From Novispirillum itersonii subsp. itersonii ATCC 12639 (GTDB lineage Bacteria; Pseudomonadota; Alphaproteobacteria; Rhodospirillales; Rhodospirillaceae), in contig NZ_KB907340.1 of assembly GCF_000381985.1 (NCBI RefSeq), forward strand, positions 1 through 64,000: a DNA stretch of 64,000 nt. Reading direction: 5' to 3'. Below are positions 35,409 through 43,851 of the stretch, in pieces. The position numbers and the translations under genes were made by a program. Every line of letters starts with the position of its first letter. The stretch's first letter is position 1. The notes below the pieces were generated by a model. It was not told where the DNA came from, did no database searches, and worked only from the letters and a program-made list of their open reading frames with translations.

Positions 35409-36287
35409 TTATTCTGCTGCCCCGGTCTCAAGGGCATAGTCATGGATCAGGGTCCGGCAGACGGTGCCGGGGGTAAAGTGCCAGTCGGCAATCTGGCGCA
35501 CCGGCGTCACCTCTGCCGCCGTTCCGGTCAGAAACACTTCCTGCGTGTTGGTAAACTCTTCCGGCTGGATTGCCCGCTCAACCACCTGATAACCCCGGCG
35601 ACGGGCCAGGTCGATCACCGTCTGGCGGGTGATCCCATTCAGGAAGCAATCCGCCACCGGCGTATGGATCACCCCATCCTGCACCAGAAAGATGTTTGCC
35701 CCGGTGGCTTCCGCCACCTGTCCGCGATAATCGAGCATCAGGGCATCATCGTATCCGGCCTGCTCCGCCGCATGCTTCGACAGGGTGCAGATCATATAGA
35801 GACCGGCAGCCTTAGATCGGGTTGGCGCAGTCTCCGGCGCCGGACGCCGCCACGGCGCGACCGTCAGCCGGATTCCCTGCATTTTGGTTTCAGCATCCCA
35901 ATAACTGGGCCACACCCAGGCTGCAATCGCCACCTGCGCCGTGGTCTGTTGGGCTGCAACGCCCATCATCTCCGACCCGCGCCATGCCACCGGACGGATG
36001 TAGCAGTCTGAAAAGCCATTGGCGGCAATCACCGCCTCAGTGGCGGCATTCAGCTGCTGCACACTGTAAGGCAGCCGGAAACCAAGAATATCAGCGGAGT
36101 CGATCAGGCGTTGACTGTGTTCGGTCAACTTGAAGACGCGCCCGCGATAGGCCCGCTCCCCTTCAAACACCGAGCTGGCGTAATGCAATCCATGCGACAG
36201 AACGTGCAGGCGGGCATCCCGCCACGGCACCAAAGTGCCATTCAACCAGATAAACCCATCACGATCATCAAAGGGCAAAACATTCAT
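35409..36287 (-). CDS. ilvE: Branched-chain amino acid aminotransferase
   Basis: A 292-residue fold-type IV PLP enzyme that transfers amino groups between Leu, Ile or Val and 2-oxoglutarate. Marks are RLHVLSHGLHYASSVFEGERAY, then the catalytic Lys in RSKAAGLYM, the EATGANIF motif and VFLTGTAAEVTPV. I chose the ATG complementary to 36285-36287 (MNVLPFDDRDGFIW) with AGAGG upstream; the longer frame to 36440 is a non-homologous extension. It lacks operon partners here apart from a distant murI. A GC hairpin and an AT-rich palindrome lie upstream. Confidence 0.94.
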   Translation of the reverse strand: MNVLPFDDRDGFIWLNGTLVPWRDARLHVLSHGLHYASSVFEGERAYRGRVFKLTEHSQRLIDSADILGFRLPYSVQQLNAATEAVIAANGFSDCYIRPVAWRGSEMMGVAAQQTTAQVAIAAWVWPSYWDAETKMQGIRLTVAPWRRPAPETAPTRSKAAGLYMICTLSKHAAEQAGYDDALMLDYRGQVAEATGANIFLVQDGVIHTPVADCFLNGITRQTVIDLARRRGYQVVERAIQPEEFTNTQEVFLTGTAAEVTPVRQIADWHFTPGTVCRTLIHDYALETGAAE

Positions 36288-36481
36288 CGGGGGCCTCTTG
36301 CCTGTAAAGACGGCATCGTCAGGGTCAGCAACGACCCCATCAGACTGATGCTGTCGAAGGGTTGAAACAGTCCTCCCCATCCCCGCAAAGCGGGGACAGG
36401 GTGACAGAGGTGAGAGGCGGCCGCCCGGCATCAAAGACATAAAATTACGTCATTGATAGTTTATTGGTATCATTCATTCGG

Positions 36482-36508
36482 ATATAGGTCAATAAAACTG
36501 ACCTATAT
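36482..36508. promoter_or_regulatory. Perfect AT-rich palindrome, probable operator
   Basis: ATATAGGTCA and TGACCTATAT are perfect inverted 10-bp arms around a seven-base spacer. The site sits about 195 bases upstream of the leftward ilvE start, in an AT-rich patch. Size and symmetry fit a dimeric regulator; which one is unknown. Confidence 0.6.
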
Positions 36509-36581
36509 ACCGTATGTCCTGCCTGCATGCCGCCCTGCGCCCCATGCATGGGACGCCTGCCGGTACCTACAGAACGACATG

Positions 36582-36614
36582 AAAAAAAGCGGCACCCCTC
36601 CGGATGCCGCTTTT
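36582..36614 (-). terminator. Rho-independent terminator of the pot operon
   Basis: On the minus strand a stem of GCGGCA and TGCCGC, extended by A-T pairs, is followed by TTTTTTTC. It lies just after potI; the plus strand also has a TTTT tail. Confidence 0.85.
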
Positions 36615-36642
36615 CTGAAATACGTATCAAAACGCAAAAGGG

Positions 36643-37488
36643 TTACATCGCATCCTGCTCAGCCAGCGCCCGCTGCATCGCCCGTTTCCGCTGCTGTTCC
36701 TGCCGATGCATGATGTACCCGGCAACAACAATCGCCATCGTCGCCAGAACGACCAGAATTGTCGCCAGAGCATTAATCTTCGGGGTAACGCCCAGCCGGA
36801 CGCTGGAAAACACCACCATCGGCAGCGTCGAAGACGACGGACCGGCGGCAAAACTGGTGGTCACCAGATCATCCAGAGACAGGGTAAAAGCCAGCAGCCA
36901 GCCAGACACCAGCGCCGGGGCAATGATCGGCAGAGTGATCAGGAAGAAAACCTTCAGCGGTCGCGCCCCCAGATCCATTGCTGCCTCTTCGACACTGTCA
37001 TCCATCTGCGACAGGCGCGACTGGATGACGATGGTCACATAGGCCATGGCAAAGGTGGTGTGGGCGATGGTGATGGTGGTGATGCCACGGCCATCCGGCC
37101 AGCCGGTCAGCTCTTCCAGCACCACAAACATCAGCAGGATCGCCAGACCGGTGATCACTTCCGGCATCACCATCGGGGCGGTGATCATGCCGGAGAACAG
37201 CGTCCGCCCTTTGAAGCGGCCAAAACGGGCCATGATCAGCCCGGCCATAGTCCCCAGCAGGGTGGCCAGCGTTGCCGACATCGCCGCGATCAGCAGGCTG
37301 ACCTTGGCGGCACCGAGAAGCTGCTCATCCTGAAACAGCTCTCCATACCACTTGAAAGAAAAGCCCCCCCAGACCGTCACCAGCTTTGATTCGTTAAACG
37401 AAAAGACGATCAGCAGCAGAATCGGCACATAGAGGAAGGCAAACCCGAAGGCCAGAGCCGAAATCAGAAACGGAGAGCGGTTGGTCAT
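36643..37488 (-). CDS. potI: Putrescine ABC transporter permease PotI
   Basis: A 281-residue inner-membrane permease with six hydrophobic helices. The first helix is ALAFGFAFLYVPILLLIVFSF, and the cytoplasmic EAA loop reads VEEAAMDLGARPLKVFFLITLPII. LSLDDLVTTSFAAGP is typical of PotI/PotC permeases. The start overlaps the stop of potH (TGATG). It is the last gene of potFGHI, followed by a terminator. The C-terminal cytoplasmic tail is rich in Arg, Gln and Glu. Confidence 0.94.
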   Translation of the reverse strand: MTNRSPFLISALAFGFAFLYVPILLLIVFSFNESKLVTVWGGFSFKWYGELFQDEQLLGAAKVSLLIAAMSATLATLLGTMAGLIMARFGRFKGRTLFSGMITAPMVMPEVITGLAILLMFVVLEELTGWPDGRGITTITIAHTTFAMAYVTIVIQSRLSQMDDSVEEAAMDLGARPLKVFFLITLPIIAPALVSGWLLAFTLSLDDLVTTSFAAGPSSSTLPMVVFSSVRLGVTPKINALATILVVLATMAIVVAGYIMHRQEQQRKRAMQRALAEQDAM

Positions 37489-38468
37489 CAGCCCTGCTCC
37501 TTCGCTTTGGCTTCCTGCCGGGCCTGATAACTCTGGAACAGCATGATCGGCACCACCAGAAACACCAGCATCGCCACAGCCACAGCTGATGCGGCCGGCC
37601 AGTCACGGTTGTTAAAGAATTCAGCCCACAGCACCTTACCGATCATCAGGGTATCAGCCCCACCCAGCAGATCGGGGATCACGAATTCCCCCACCGCCGG
37701 AATAAAGACCAGCATACATCCGGCAACGATCCCCGGCATGGAGAGCGGCAGCGTCACCTTCAGGAACGCCTTCCACGGGCGGCAGCCCAGATCCATCGCC
37801 GCTTCCAGCAACGACATGTCCATTTTTTCCAGCGTCGAATACAGCGGCAGGATCATGAACGGCAGATAGGCGTAAACGATGCCGATATACACCGCCATTT
37901 CGGTGTTCAGAATCTCCAGCGGCTCGTTGATCACCCCGGCCCACATCAGGAAATTGTTCAGAAGACCGTTGTTTTTCAGAATCCCGATCCACGCGTAGAC
38001 ACGGATCAGAAAGCTGGTCCAGAACGGCAGAACCACCGCCAGCAGCAACAGGTTACGAATGCTTTTATCAGCCCGGGCAATGCCATAGGCCATCGGATAC
38101 CCCAGCAGCAAGGCAAACAGGGTCGAGAAAAAAGCAATCTTCAGAGAGTTGAAATAGGCCGCCACATACAGCTCATCCCCGAACAGATAGAAGTACGAGG
38201 CAAACGACATGCGGATTTGCAGATACTGATCATCCACCCATTCCACCAGCGGAGTGTAAGGCGGAACACCGACCTGAAATTCAGCGAAACTGATCTTCAG
38301 AACGATCAGGAACGGCGCGAGGAAAAACAGCAGCAGCCAGAAATAGGGAACTGCGATCACCAGCCCCCGGCCACCGACGCCCAGACGGCGGGTCGCCGCC
38401 CCGGCGCTGTTGGGATGGCGACGCTCCTTCGGGGCACCGCCGCCCCCGCCGAGCATCGGCGCGCTCAT
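37488..38468 (-). CDS. potH: Putrescine ABC transporter permease PotH
   Basis: A 326-residue permease with six hydrophobic helices. A Gly-rich N-terminus (MLGGGGGAP) precedes the first helix PYFWLLLFFLAPFLIVLKISF. The EAA loop is LLEAAMDLGCRPWKAFLKVTLP and is followed by GEFVIPDLLGG. I chose the ATG complementary to 38466-38468, which overlaps the potG stop as ATGA, so translation is coupled. An earlier in-frame start at 38501 lies inside potG. Confidence 0.94.
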   Translation of the reverse strand: MSAPMLGGGGGAPKERRHPNSAGAATRRLGVGGRGLVIAVPYFWLLLFFLAPFLIVLKISFAEFQVGVPPYTPLVEWVDDQYLQIRMSFASYFYLFGDELYVAAYFNSLKIAFFSTLFALLLGYPMAYGIARADKSIRNLLLLAVVLPFWTSFLIRVYAWIGILKNNGLLNNFLMWAGVINEPLEILNTEMAVYIGIVYAYLPFMILPLYSTLEKMDMSLLEAAMDLGCRPWKAFLKVTLPLSMPGIVAGCMLVFIPAVGEFVIPDLLGGADTLMIGKVLWAEFFNNRDWPAASAVAVAMLVFLVVPIMLFQSYQARQEAKAKEQG

Positions 38469-39625
38469 GATGTCACCACCACGACGTTGGAATGTTCCCA
38501 CGACACATGAACGCGGTCATGCCAGGTCAGTTCCGGCTCAGAAGAGCGGGTCTGGTTCTGCAGGTCTGCCCGCACCAGACGGCCACTGTCCAGACGCACC
38601 AGATAGGTGCTTTCACCGCCCAGATAGACGATATCCTCCACCACCCCGGTCGAGGTGTTGTAGGTGCCATCCGCCGGCGGCTCTTTCGACAGCGCGATTT
38701 TTTCCGGACGCACAGCCGCATAGACAGTCGCCCCCTCGCGGGAGCTGATGCCATGGCCGACGTAGATCGGCACGCTCAGATCCGGGCAGCCGATCACCAC
38801 ATGCCCCGGCTCATCTTCCAGCAGCGGACCTTCGAAGATATTGACCGACCCGAAGAACTCCGCCACGAAGCGGGTATTCGGATATTCATACATGGCGTGC
38901 GGCGTATCGACCTGCAGGATGCGGCCCTGATTCATGATCGCCACGCGGGTCGACATGGTCATCGCCTCTTCCTGATCGTGCGTCACGACCACGAAGGTGA
39001 TCCCCAGATTTTCCTGAATGTTGACCAGCTCAAGCTGGGTACGTTCGCGCAGCTTCTTATCCAGTGCGCCCAGCGGCTCATCCAGCAGCAGCACCTTCGG
39101 TCGCTTGGCCAGCGCCCGGGCCAGAGCCACGCGCTGCCGCTGACCGCCGGACAGTTCATGCGGCTTCCGGCGGCCCAGATGACCCAGCTCGACCAGATCA
39201 AGCATCTCCGCCACCCGCTGACGGACCTGATCGCGCGGCATGCCATCCTGCTTCAGGCCAAAGGCCACGTTCTGCTCAACCGTCATATGCGGGAACAGAG
39301 CGTAGGACTGGAACATCATGTTGACCGGGCGCTCATACGGCGGCACCCGGGTCATATCCTGACCGTCGATCAGGATCCGCCCCGAGGTCGGCGTCTCAAA
39401 CCCGGCCAACATCCGCAGCAGCGTCGTTTTGCCGCAGCCCGACCCCCCCAGCAGAGAGAACAGCTCCCCCTGATAGATGGTCAGCGACACATTGTTAACG
39501 GCGACAAAGTCGCCAAACGTCTTGGTGACGCCTTCAATCTGGATCAACGGCTTGAGCAGATCGGAGGCTTCGCCTTTCTCGGTCCGGGCGACCTGATCCT
39601 GAAGGCTGCGGGCTTGCTGAGACAT
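38465..39625 (-). CDS. potG: Putrescine ABC transporter ATPase PotG
   Basis: A 386-residue ATPase. Walker A GGSGCGKTT, Q-loop MFQSYALFPHMTV, signature LSGGQRQRVALARAL, Walker B VLLLDEP and H-loop VVVTHDQEEAM are all intact. The C-terminal TOBE domain (about 290-386) contains YAAVRPEKIAL. It energises PotHI and sits between potF and potH. A hairpin upstream separates it from potF and may lower its expression relative to the binding protein. Confidence 0.95.
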   Translation of the reverse strand: MSQQARSLQDQVARTEKGEASDLLKPLIQIEGVTKTFGDFVAVNNVSLTIYQGELFSLLGGSGCGKTTLLRMLAGFETPTSGRILIDGQDMTRVPPYERPVNMMFQSYALFPHMTVEQNVAFGLKQDGMPRDQVRQRVAEMLDLVELGHLGRRKPHELSGGQRQRVALARALAKRPKVLLLDEPLGALDKKLRERTQLELVNIQENLGITFVVVTHDQEEAMTMSTRVAIMNQGRILQVDTPHAMYEYPNTRFVAEFFGSVNIFEGPLLEDEPGHVVIGCPDLSVPIYVGHGISSREGATVYAAVRPEKIALSKEPPADGTYNTSTGVVEDIVYLGGESTYLVRLDSGRLVRADLQNQTRSSEPELTWHDRVHVSWEHSNVVVVTS

Positions 39626-39680
39626 GCCGGGACAGACCCTTTACAATGCGAGAGACGGGATAAGAGGACATAGATACAGA

Positions 39681-39719
39681 AAACCGCAGCCGCCCGGACC
39701 TTCCTCAGGGCCGGGCGGC
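39681..39719 (-). terminator. Hairpin between potF and potG
   Basis: CCGCCCGG and CCGGGCGG form a stem around a 13-base loop; on the minus strand a GGTTTTC tail follows. It lies within the pot operon after the binding-protein gene, a common place for partial termination. Confidence 0.65.
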
Positions 39720-39739
39720 TCGATCAGGCACCGGGGGTC

Positions 39740-40840
39740 TTACTTCCCGGTTTTGATTTTATTCCAGATGCGGGTGCGCAGACGCTCCGCCTTCTGGTCC
39801 GGGGTCTTCTTGACGAACAGATTGTTCAGCACCGCTTCCGTCGGATAAACAGCCGGATTCCCTGAAATTTCCTTGTCGACCAGCTCGGTCGCCTTGGCAT
39901 TGGCGTTGGCGTAGAACACCTTATTCGAGATCCCGGCGGTGATCTGCGGCTTCAGCACATGGTTGATGAACAGCATGGCGTTTTCCGGATGCGGGGCATC
40001 CTTCAGCACACCCATGAAGTCAAACCACATTTCAGCCCCTTCCTTGGGGATGTTGTATTCGACCTTCACGCCGTTCTTGGCTTCTTCCGCGCGGGACGCA
40101 GCGATGAACATGTCACCGGAATAGCCCATGGCAACGCAGATATCGCCATTGGCCAGCGCGTTGATGGATTCAGAGGAGTGGAACTTGGTGATGTACGGGC
40201 GCACGCCCATCAGCAGCTTTTCCACCTTCTCCAGATCCTTCGGATCATTGGAGTTCGGGTCCAGCCCCAGATACTTCAGGGCCGCCGGGAACACTTCCGA
40301 CGGGCTGTCCATCAGGTAGAGGCCGCACTTGGAAACCTTTTCCGCCCACTTCGGATCGAAGATCAGCGCCCAGGAGTCAACCGGCGCGTCCTTACCGGCG
40401 ACAGCGGCAACCTTCTCCGGATTATGGGCGATGCCGTCGGTCCCCCACATGTAAATGATCCCGCTCTTGTTATCCGGATCGAAGGCGGAGGCGCTCTTCA
40501 TCAGCTTCGGATCAAGATTGGCGAGATTGGGGATCTTGGCCTTGTCCAGCGGGCGGAACACACCGGCCTGCACCTGACGCTGGAAGAACGCCCCGGTCGG
40601 CACCGCAAGGTCATAGCCCGACTTACCGGCCAACAGCTTGGCTTCCAGCATTTCGTTGGAGTCATAGACGTCAACGGTAACCTTGATGCCGGTCTCTTCC
40701 TCAAACTTGGCAATGGTGTCTTCGCCAAGGTAGTCAGACCAGATGTAGAGGTTCAGCTTCTTTTCTTCGGCGGCCTGTGCCCCGACCGAAGCGAACATAA
40801 CGGCAGCAAGGCCGAACAGAAACGCGCTGGACTTACGCAT
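39740..40840 (-). CDS. potF: Putrescine-binding periplasmic protein PotF
   Basis: A 366-residue polyamine-binding protein. Residues 1-23 are a signal peptide ending GAQAAEE. The mature start KLNLYIWSDYLGEDTIAKFEEETGIKV is the hallmark of PotD/PotF; Trp in IYMWGTDGIAHN and Asp in the SGD segment fit the polyamine site. I chose the ATG complementary to 40838-40840, preceded by AAGGGG, over the long frame to 40993, because it gives the signal peptide at once. First gene of potFGHI, divergent from the PuuB-like oxidase. The stop lies in a hairpin loop (ACCGGG...CCCGGT). Confidence 0.94.
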   Translation of the reverse strand: MRKSSAFLFGLAAVMFASVGAQAAEEKKLNLYIWSDYLGEDTIAKFEEETGIKVTVDVYDSNEMLEAKLLAGKSGYDLAVPTGAFFQRQVQAGVFRPLDKAKIPNLANLDPKLMKSASAFDPDNKSGIIYMWGTDGIAHNPEKVAAVAGKDAPVDSWALIFDPKWAEKVSKCGLYLMDSPSEVFPAALKYLGLDPNSNDPKDLEKVEKLLMGVRPYITKFHSSESINALANGDICVAMGYSGDMFIAASRAEEAKNGVKVEYNIPKEGAEMWFDFMGVLKDAPHPENAMLFINHVLKPQITAGISNKVFYANANAKATELVDKEISGNPAVYPTEAVLNNLFVKKTPDQKAERLRTRIWNKIKTGK

Positions 40841-41043
40841 GTGGGGCCCCTTCTCGTGTTCCGGGCAGTTGTGGGCAGCGCCGGGGTACGGACACCCCCC
40901 GGCAGGCGCCGTGCCGACGCGGGGAACGCGGGCCAAAAGCGCTGTATTGTGACTGTCGCAACCTTTGCCGCGTCGCGCAAGTTGATATTGCACAGCAACT
41001 GGTTCAGGCTTTTAGCTCCTGTTTTGTCCACAGCACGGGCGTC

Positions 41044-42315
41044 ATGCATCCTCCGACCACGTCCTGGTATTCCGCCACGGCCACCCCGGCCCCGGCCCTG
41101 CCCCCCCTGCACGGAGACGGGGAAACCGATGTCTGCATTATCGGGGGTGGGCTGACCGGCTGCTCGGCAGCCCTGCATCTGGCTGAGCGCGGCTACCGCG
41201 TCACCCTTCTGGAGGCGGAACGGATCGCCTTCGGGGCCTCTGGCCGGTCCGGCGGACAGATGATCGCCGGGTTCAACCGTGACATCGCCGCCATCGCCCG
41301 CCTGACCGGGCCGGAAGAGGCTCTGCGGTTATGGGATCTGTGCGAAGAGGCCCTGACCCTGACCCGGGATCTGATCCGGACCCACGCCATTGCCTGCGAT
41401 TTCCGTGATGGCACGGTGTTTGTGGGGGAGAAACCCCGCCACCGCGCCGATATCGAGGCCACCTATGAGGAATGGACCCGCCTTGGCCGCCGGGATCTGA
41501 CGGTCTGGGATGCCGCCGAAACCCGGCGTCAGGTCGCCAGCCCGCGTTATACCAGTGGCCTCCATGACCCGCATGGCGGCCACCTGCACCCCCTGAACTA
41601 CACGCTGGGCCTTGCCGCCGCGGCCCGCGCCGCCGGGGCACAGATGTACGAACAGACACCGATGCTGCGCTGGCACGCCGGAAACCCGGTCCGGGTGGAA
41701 ACCCCGCACGGCACGGTACGGGCCAAGTTTGTCCTGATGGCGGGCAATGCCTATCTGTGGGCAACAGAACGTCGTCTCGGGCGGCGGATCATGCCGGTCG
41801 GCACCTATATCGCCGCCACCCAACCGCTGGGGGAAGAGCGGGCCCGGGCCCTGATCCCCTCAGAGGCAGCGGTCTGCGATATGAATTTTGTGCTGAATTA
41901 CTTCCGGCTGTCATCGGACCACCGGCTGCTGTTCGGCGGACGGGTCAGTTATTCCCGTCTGGATCCCGCCGATGTCGGATCGGCGATCCGCCGCACCATG
42001 CTGCGGTGTTTTCCGCAACTGGAGGACACGCGGATGGACTACGCTTGGGGCGGTCATGTCGCAATCACGGTCAACCGACTGCCCCACTTCGGGCGGCTGG
42101 CACCGAACGTACTGTTCGCACAGGGGTATTCCGGCCACGGTATTGCCCTGACCGGTCTGGCCGGACGGCTGATGGCGGAGGCCGTGGCCGGTCAGGCGGA
42201 GCGTTTTGATGTGTTCAGCCGCATCCCACATCTGCCTTTCCCCGGCGGCACCCACCTGCGCACCCCTCTGCTGGTGCTGGCAATGGCATGGCACCGCCTC
42301 CGCGATCTGCTGTAA
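41044..42315 (+). CDS. FAD-dependent oxidoreductase, PuuB-like (gamma-glutamylputrescine oxidase type)
   Basis: A 423-residue DAO-family flavoprotein. The Rossmann FAD-binding motif is DVCIIGGGLTGCSAALHLAE, followed by ERIAFGASGRSGGQM, which is characteristic of PuuB and related amine oxidases. The C-terminal part has GGHVAITVNRLPHFG and the FAD-contacting QGYSGHGIALTG. It is transcribed divergently from potFGHI, so oxidation of imported putrescine or its gamma-glutamyl form is likely. No PuuA or PuuC is in view. Its last codons (RDLL, stop) form the first unit of a 39/40-bp tandem array, the stop being in the middle of a hairpin. Confidence 0.88.
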   Translation: MHPPTTSWYSATATPAPALPPLHGDGETDVCIIGGGLTGCSAALHLAERGYRVTLLEAERIAFGASGRSGGQMIAGFNRDIAAIARLTGPEEALRLWDLCEEALTLTRDLIRTHAIACDFRDGTVFVGEKPRHRADIEATYEEWTRLGRRDLTVWDAAETRRQVASPRYTSGLHDPHGGHLHPLNYTLGLAAAARAAGAQMYEQTPMLRWHAGNPVRVETPHGTVRAKFVLMAGNAYLWATERRLGRRIMPVGTYIAATQPLGEERARALIPSEAAVCDMNFVLNYFRLSSDHRLLFGGRVSYSRLDPADVGSAIRRTMLRCFPQLEDTRMDYAWGGHVAITVNRLPHFGRLAPNVLFAQGYSGHGIALTGLAGRLMAEAVAGQAERFDVFSRIPHLPFPGGTHLRTPLLVLAMAWHRLRDLL

Positions 42316-42435
42316 GCAGACGCGGGAAAACATTAAAGGGGGGATCTGCTGTAAGCAGACGCGGGAAAACATTAAAGGGGGGGATCTGCTGTAAGCAGAC
42401 GCGGGGAAAACGTTAAAGAGGGGATCTGCTGTAAG
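42304..42435 (+). repeat. 39/40-bp tandem array spanning the end of the PuuB-like gene (array B)
   Basis: Units begin with GATCTGCTGTAAG at 42304, 42343, 42383 and 42423; the fourth is only about 13 bases long. Each full unit has TCTGCT-GTA-AGCAGA, then GCGGG, an A-rich stretch (GAAAACATTAAAG) and a run of 6-7 purines, mostly G. The differences are one base in the G run and two or three substitutions in unit 3. The gene's TAA is at 42313-42315 in unit 1. Confidence 0.96.
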
Positions 42436-42604
42436 TCTGGCCGATAGCCGTGATCACAAATCAGCTTTGGTATCATCTGCCGGAGCGGTTACTCTGGGAA
42501 TACGGTGCTGCACTGTTGCGGTCTGCCGTAAGGGAAGCTATGGAATCGCCACGATCCGGCCCCAAAGACCGGACATGATCCCGGCAGCAGGAAACTGATA
42601 TCCG
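42436..42604. other. Short spacer before the MarR-type gene
   Basis: About 170 bases after the tandem array without a gene. It should hold the promoter of the MarR-response regulator-kinase operon; I see no clear hexamers. Confidence 0.4.
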
Positions 42605-43126
42605 ATGAGTGATCTCAAGGCAGGCGTCAACCAACTGTTCCTCCGTGAGGAGGAACTGCGCAAGGCTATGGAACTTCTGTTCTTTGCCTACCGCGACTTT
42701 ACTGCCGAAGCGGATGTGGTGCTGACCGACCTCGGGCTGGGCCGGGCCCATCACCGGGTCATCTACTTTGTCGGCCGTCATAAGGACATCAGTGTTTCAG
42801 ACCTGCTGCGGATTCTGCGGATCACCAAACAGAGCCTGTCCCGTGTCCTCAGCGAACTGGTCCGCGAAGGCTATATCGTCCAGAAACCCGGCCAGAACGA
42901 CCGGCGGCAACGGCTGCTGGACCTGACCGACAAAGGGGTGGAACTGGAGCGGCAGCTGTCAGAGCGCCAACGCCAGCTGGTGGCCCGCGCCTTCCGGGAA
43001 GCGGGCGGGGAAGCCGTCGACGGCTTCCGGAAAGTGATGATCGGGATGATCGACGAACCCGACCGGGACCGCTTCCTGCCCGCCCCCGGCACTCCGGCGG
43101 CCCTGTTGCGGCGGTCCCGGCCATGA
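42605..43126 (+). CDS. petP: MarR-family regulator, PetP-like
   Basis: A 173-residue winged-helix regulator. An N-terminal dimerisation helix (REEELRKAMELLFFAYRDFT) precedes the DNA-binding part with VSDLLRILRITKQSLSRVLSELVREGYIVQKPGQNDRRQRLLDLTDKG. In Rhodobacter the PetP-PetR pair acts together on cytochrome bc1 expression; the same MarR plus OmpR-type order is widespread in alphaproteobacteria. Its last bases overlap the next gene (ATGA). The target here is not known. Confidence 0.85.
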   Translation: MSDLKAGVNQLFLREEELRKAMELLFFAYRDFTAEADVVLTDLGLGRAHHRVIYFVGRHKDISVSDLLRILRITKQSLSRVLSELVREGYIVQKPGQNDRRQRLLDLTDKGVELERQLSERQRQLVARAFREAGGEAVDGFRKVMIGMIDEPDRDRFLPAPGTPAALLRRSRP

Positions 43127-43830
43127 GCCCGATCAATGACATCAACGGCGACGGTGCCCACCTGCTGGTGGTCGATGATGACACCCGTCTGCGCGACCTG
43201 CTGCGGCGCTTTCTGTCAGAACGCGGCTATGTGGTGACCGCCGTGGCCGATGCTGCCGAAGCCCGAGCCCACCTCTCGCTGATGGATTTTGACCTGCTGG
43301 TGGTGGACGTAATGATGCCCGGCGAAGATGGCGTCAGCCTGACCCGGGGCATCCGCGAGACATCCGATGTTCCGGTGCTGATGCTGACCGCCCGCGACGA
43401 GCCGGAAGACCGGATCACCGGCCTGTCCGGCGGGGCTGATGACTACCTGACCAAACCATTTGACCCACGGGAGCTGCTGCTGCGGATCAATGCCATCCTG
43501 CGGCGGCGCCCCCGCCCGGTGGTGGAGGAAACCCCGCGCCAGATCCGCTTCGGGGACTTTCTGTTCGATCTGGAACGGCAGGAACTGACCTGTAATGACG
43601 AGCCGGTCTATCTGACCACCGCCGAGCAGGATCTGTTGCAGGCTCTGGCCCGGCAGGCCGGCGACGCGGTCAGCCGCGATGCCCTGGCCGAAGCGCTGGG
43701 GATTGAAGGCGGTGCCCGGGCAGTGGATGTGCAGATGACCCGCCTGCGGAAGAAGATCGAAGCCGATCCCCGTCAGCCGCGTTACCTGCTGACGGTGCGC
43801 GGCACCGGCTATACCCTGCGGCCCGGCTGA
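43123..43830 (+). CDS. petR: OmpR-family response regulator, PetR-like
   Basis: A 235-residue regulator. The receiver domain has the acidic pair in LLVVDDDTRL, the phospho-acceptor Asp in LLVVDVMMPGEDG, Thr in MLTARDEP and Lys in LTKPFDP. The C-terminal winged helix contains LTTAEQDLLQALARQAGDAVSRD and ends RYLLTVRGTGYTLRPG. It overlaps the MarR gene and is followed after five bases by the kinase gene. A 14-bp direct repeat covers its stop codon and the kinase start. Confidence 0.93.
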   Translation: MSPINDINGDGAHLLVVDDDTRLRDLLRRFLSERGYVVTAVADAAEARAHLSLMDFDLLVVDVMMPGEDGVSLTRGIRETSDVPVLMLTARDEPEDRITGLSGGADDYLTKPFDPRELLLRINAILRRRPRPVVEETPRQIRFGDFLFDLERQELTCNDEPVYLTTAEQDLLQALARQAGDAVSRDALAEALGIEGGARAVDVQMTRLRKKIEADPRQPRYLLTVRGTGYTLRPG

Positions 43831-43851
43831 CCCTGATGGCCCGGCTGACCC
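43820..43851 (+). repeat. Direct repeat over the response regulator stop and kinase start
   Basis: GGCCCGGCTGACCC occurs at 43820-43833 and again at 43838-43851, period 18. The first copy contains the response regulator stop, the second encodes codons 2-5 of the kinase. Confidence 0.7.

Larger units (their letters stand above)
36288..36642. other. Intergenic region between ilvE and potI
   Basis: No gene is visible. It contains a CCCCGC-AAA-GCGGGG hairpin in the ilvE leader, an AT-rich section with a 10-bp-arm palindrome (36482-36508), and the terminator of the pot operon (36582-36614). The AT-rich part differs from the base composition around it and probably holds the ilvE promoter. Confidence 0.6.

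Noticed and set aside
36370-36440. Attenuator leader peptide for ilvE
   Set aside because: The upstream frame has no run of Leu, Ile or Val codons and the GC hairpin is not followed by a T run.
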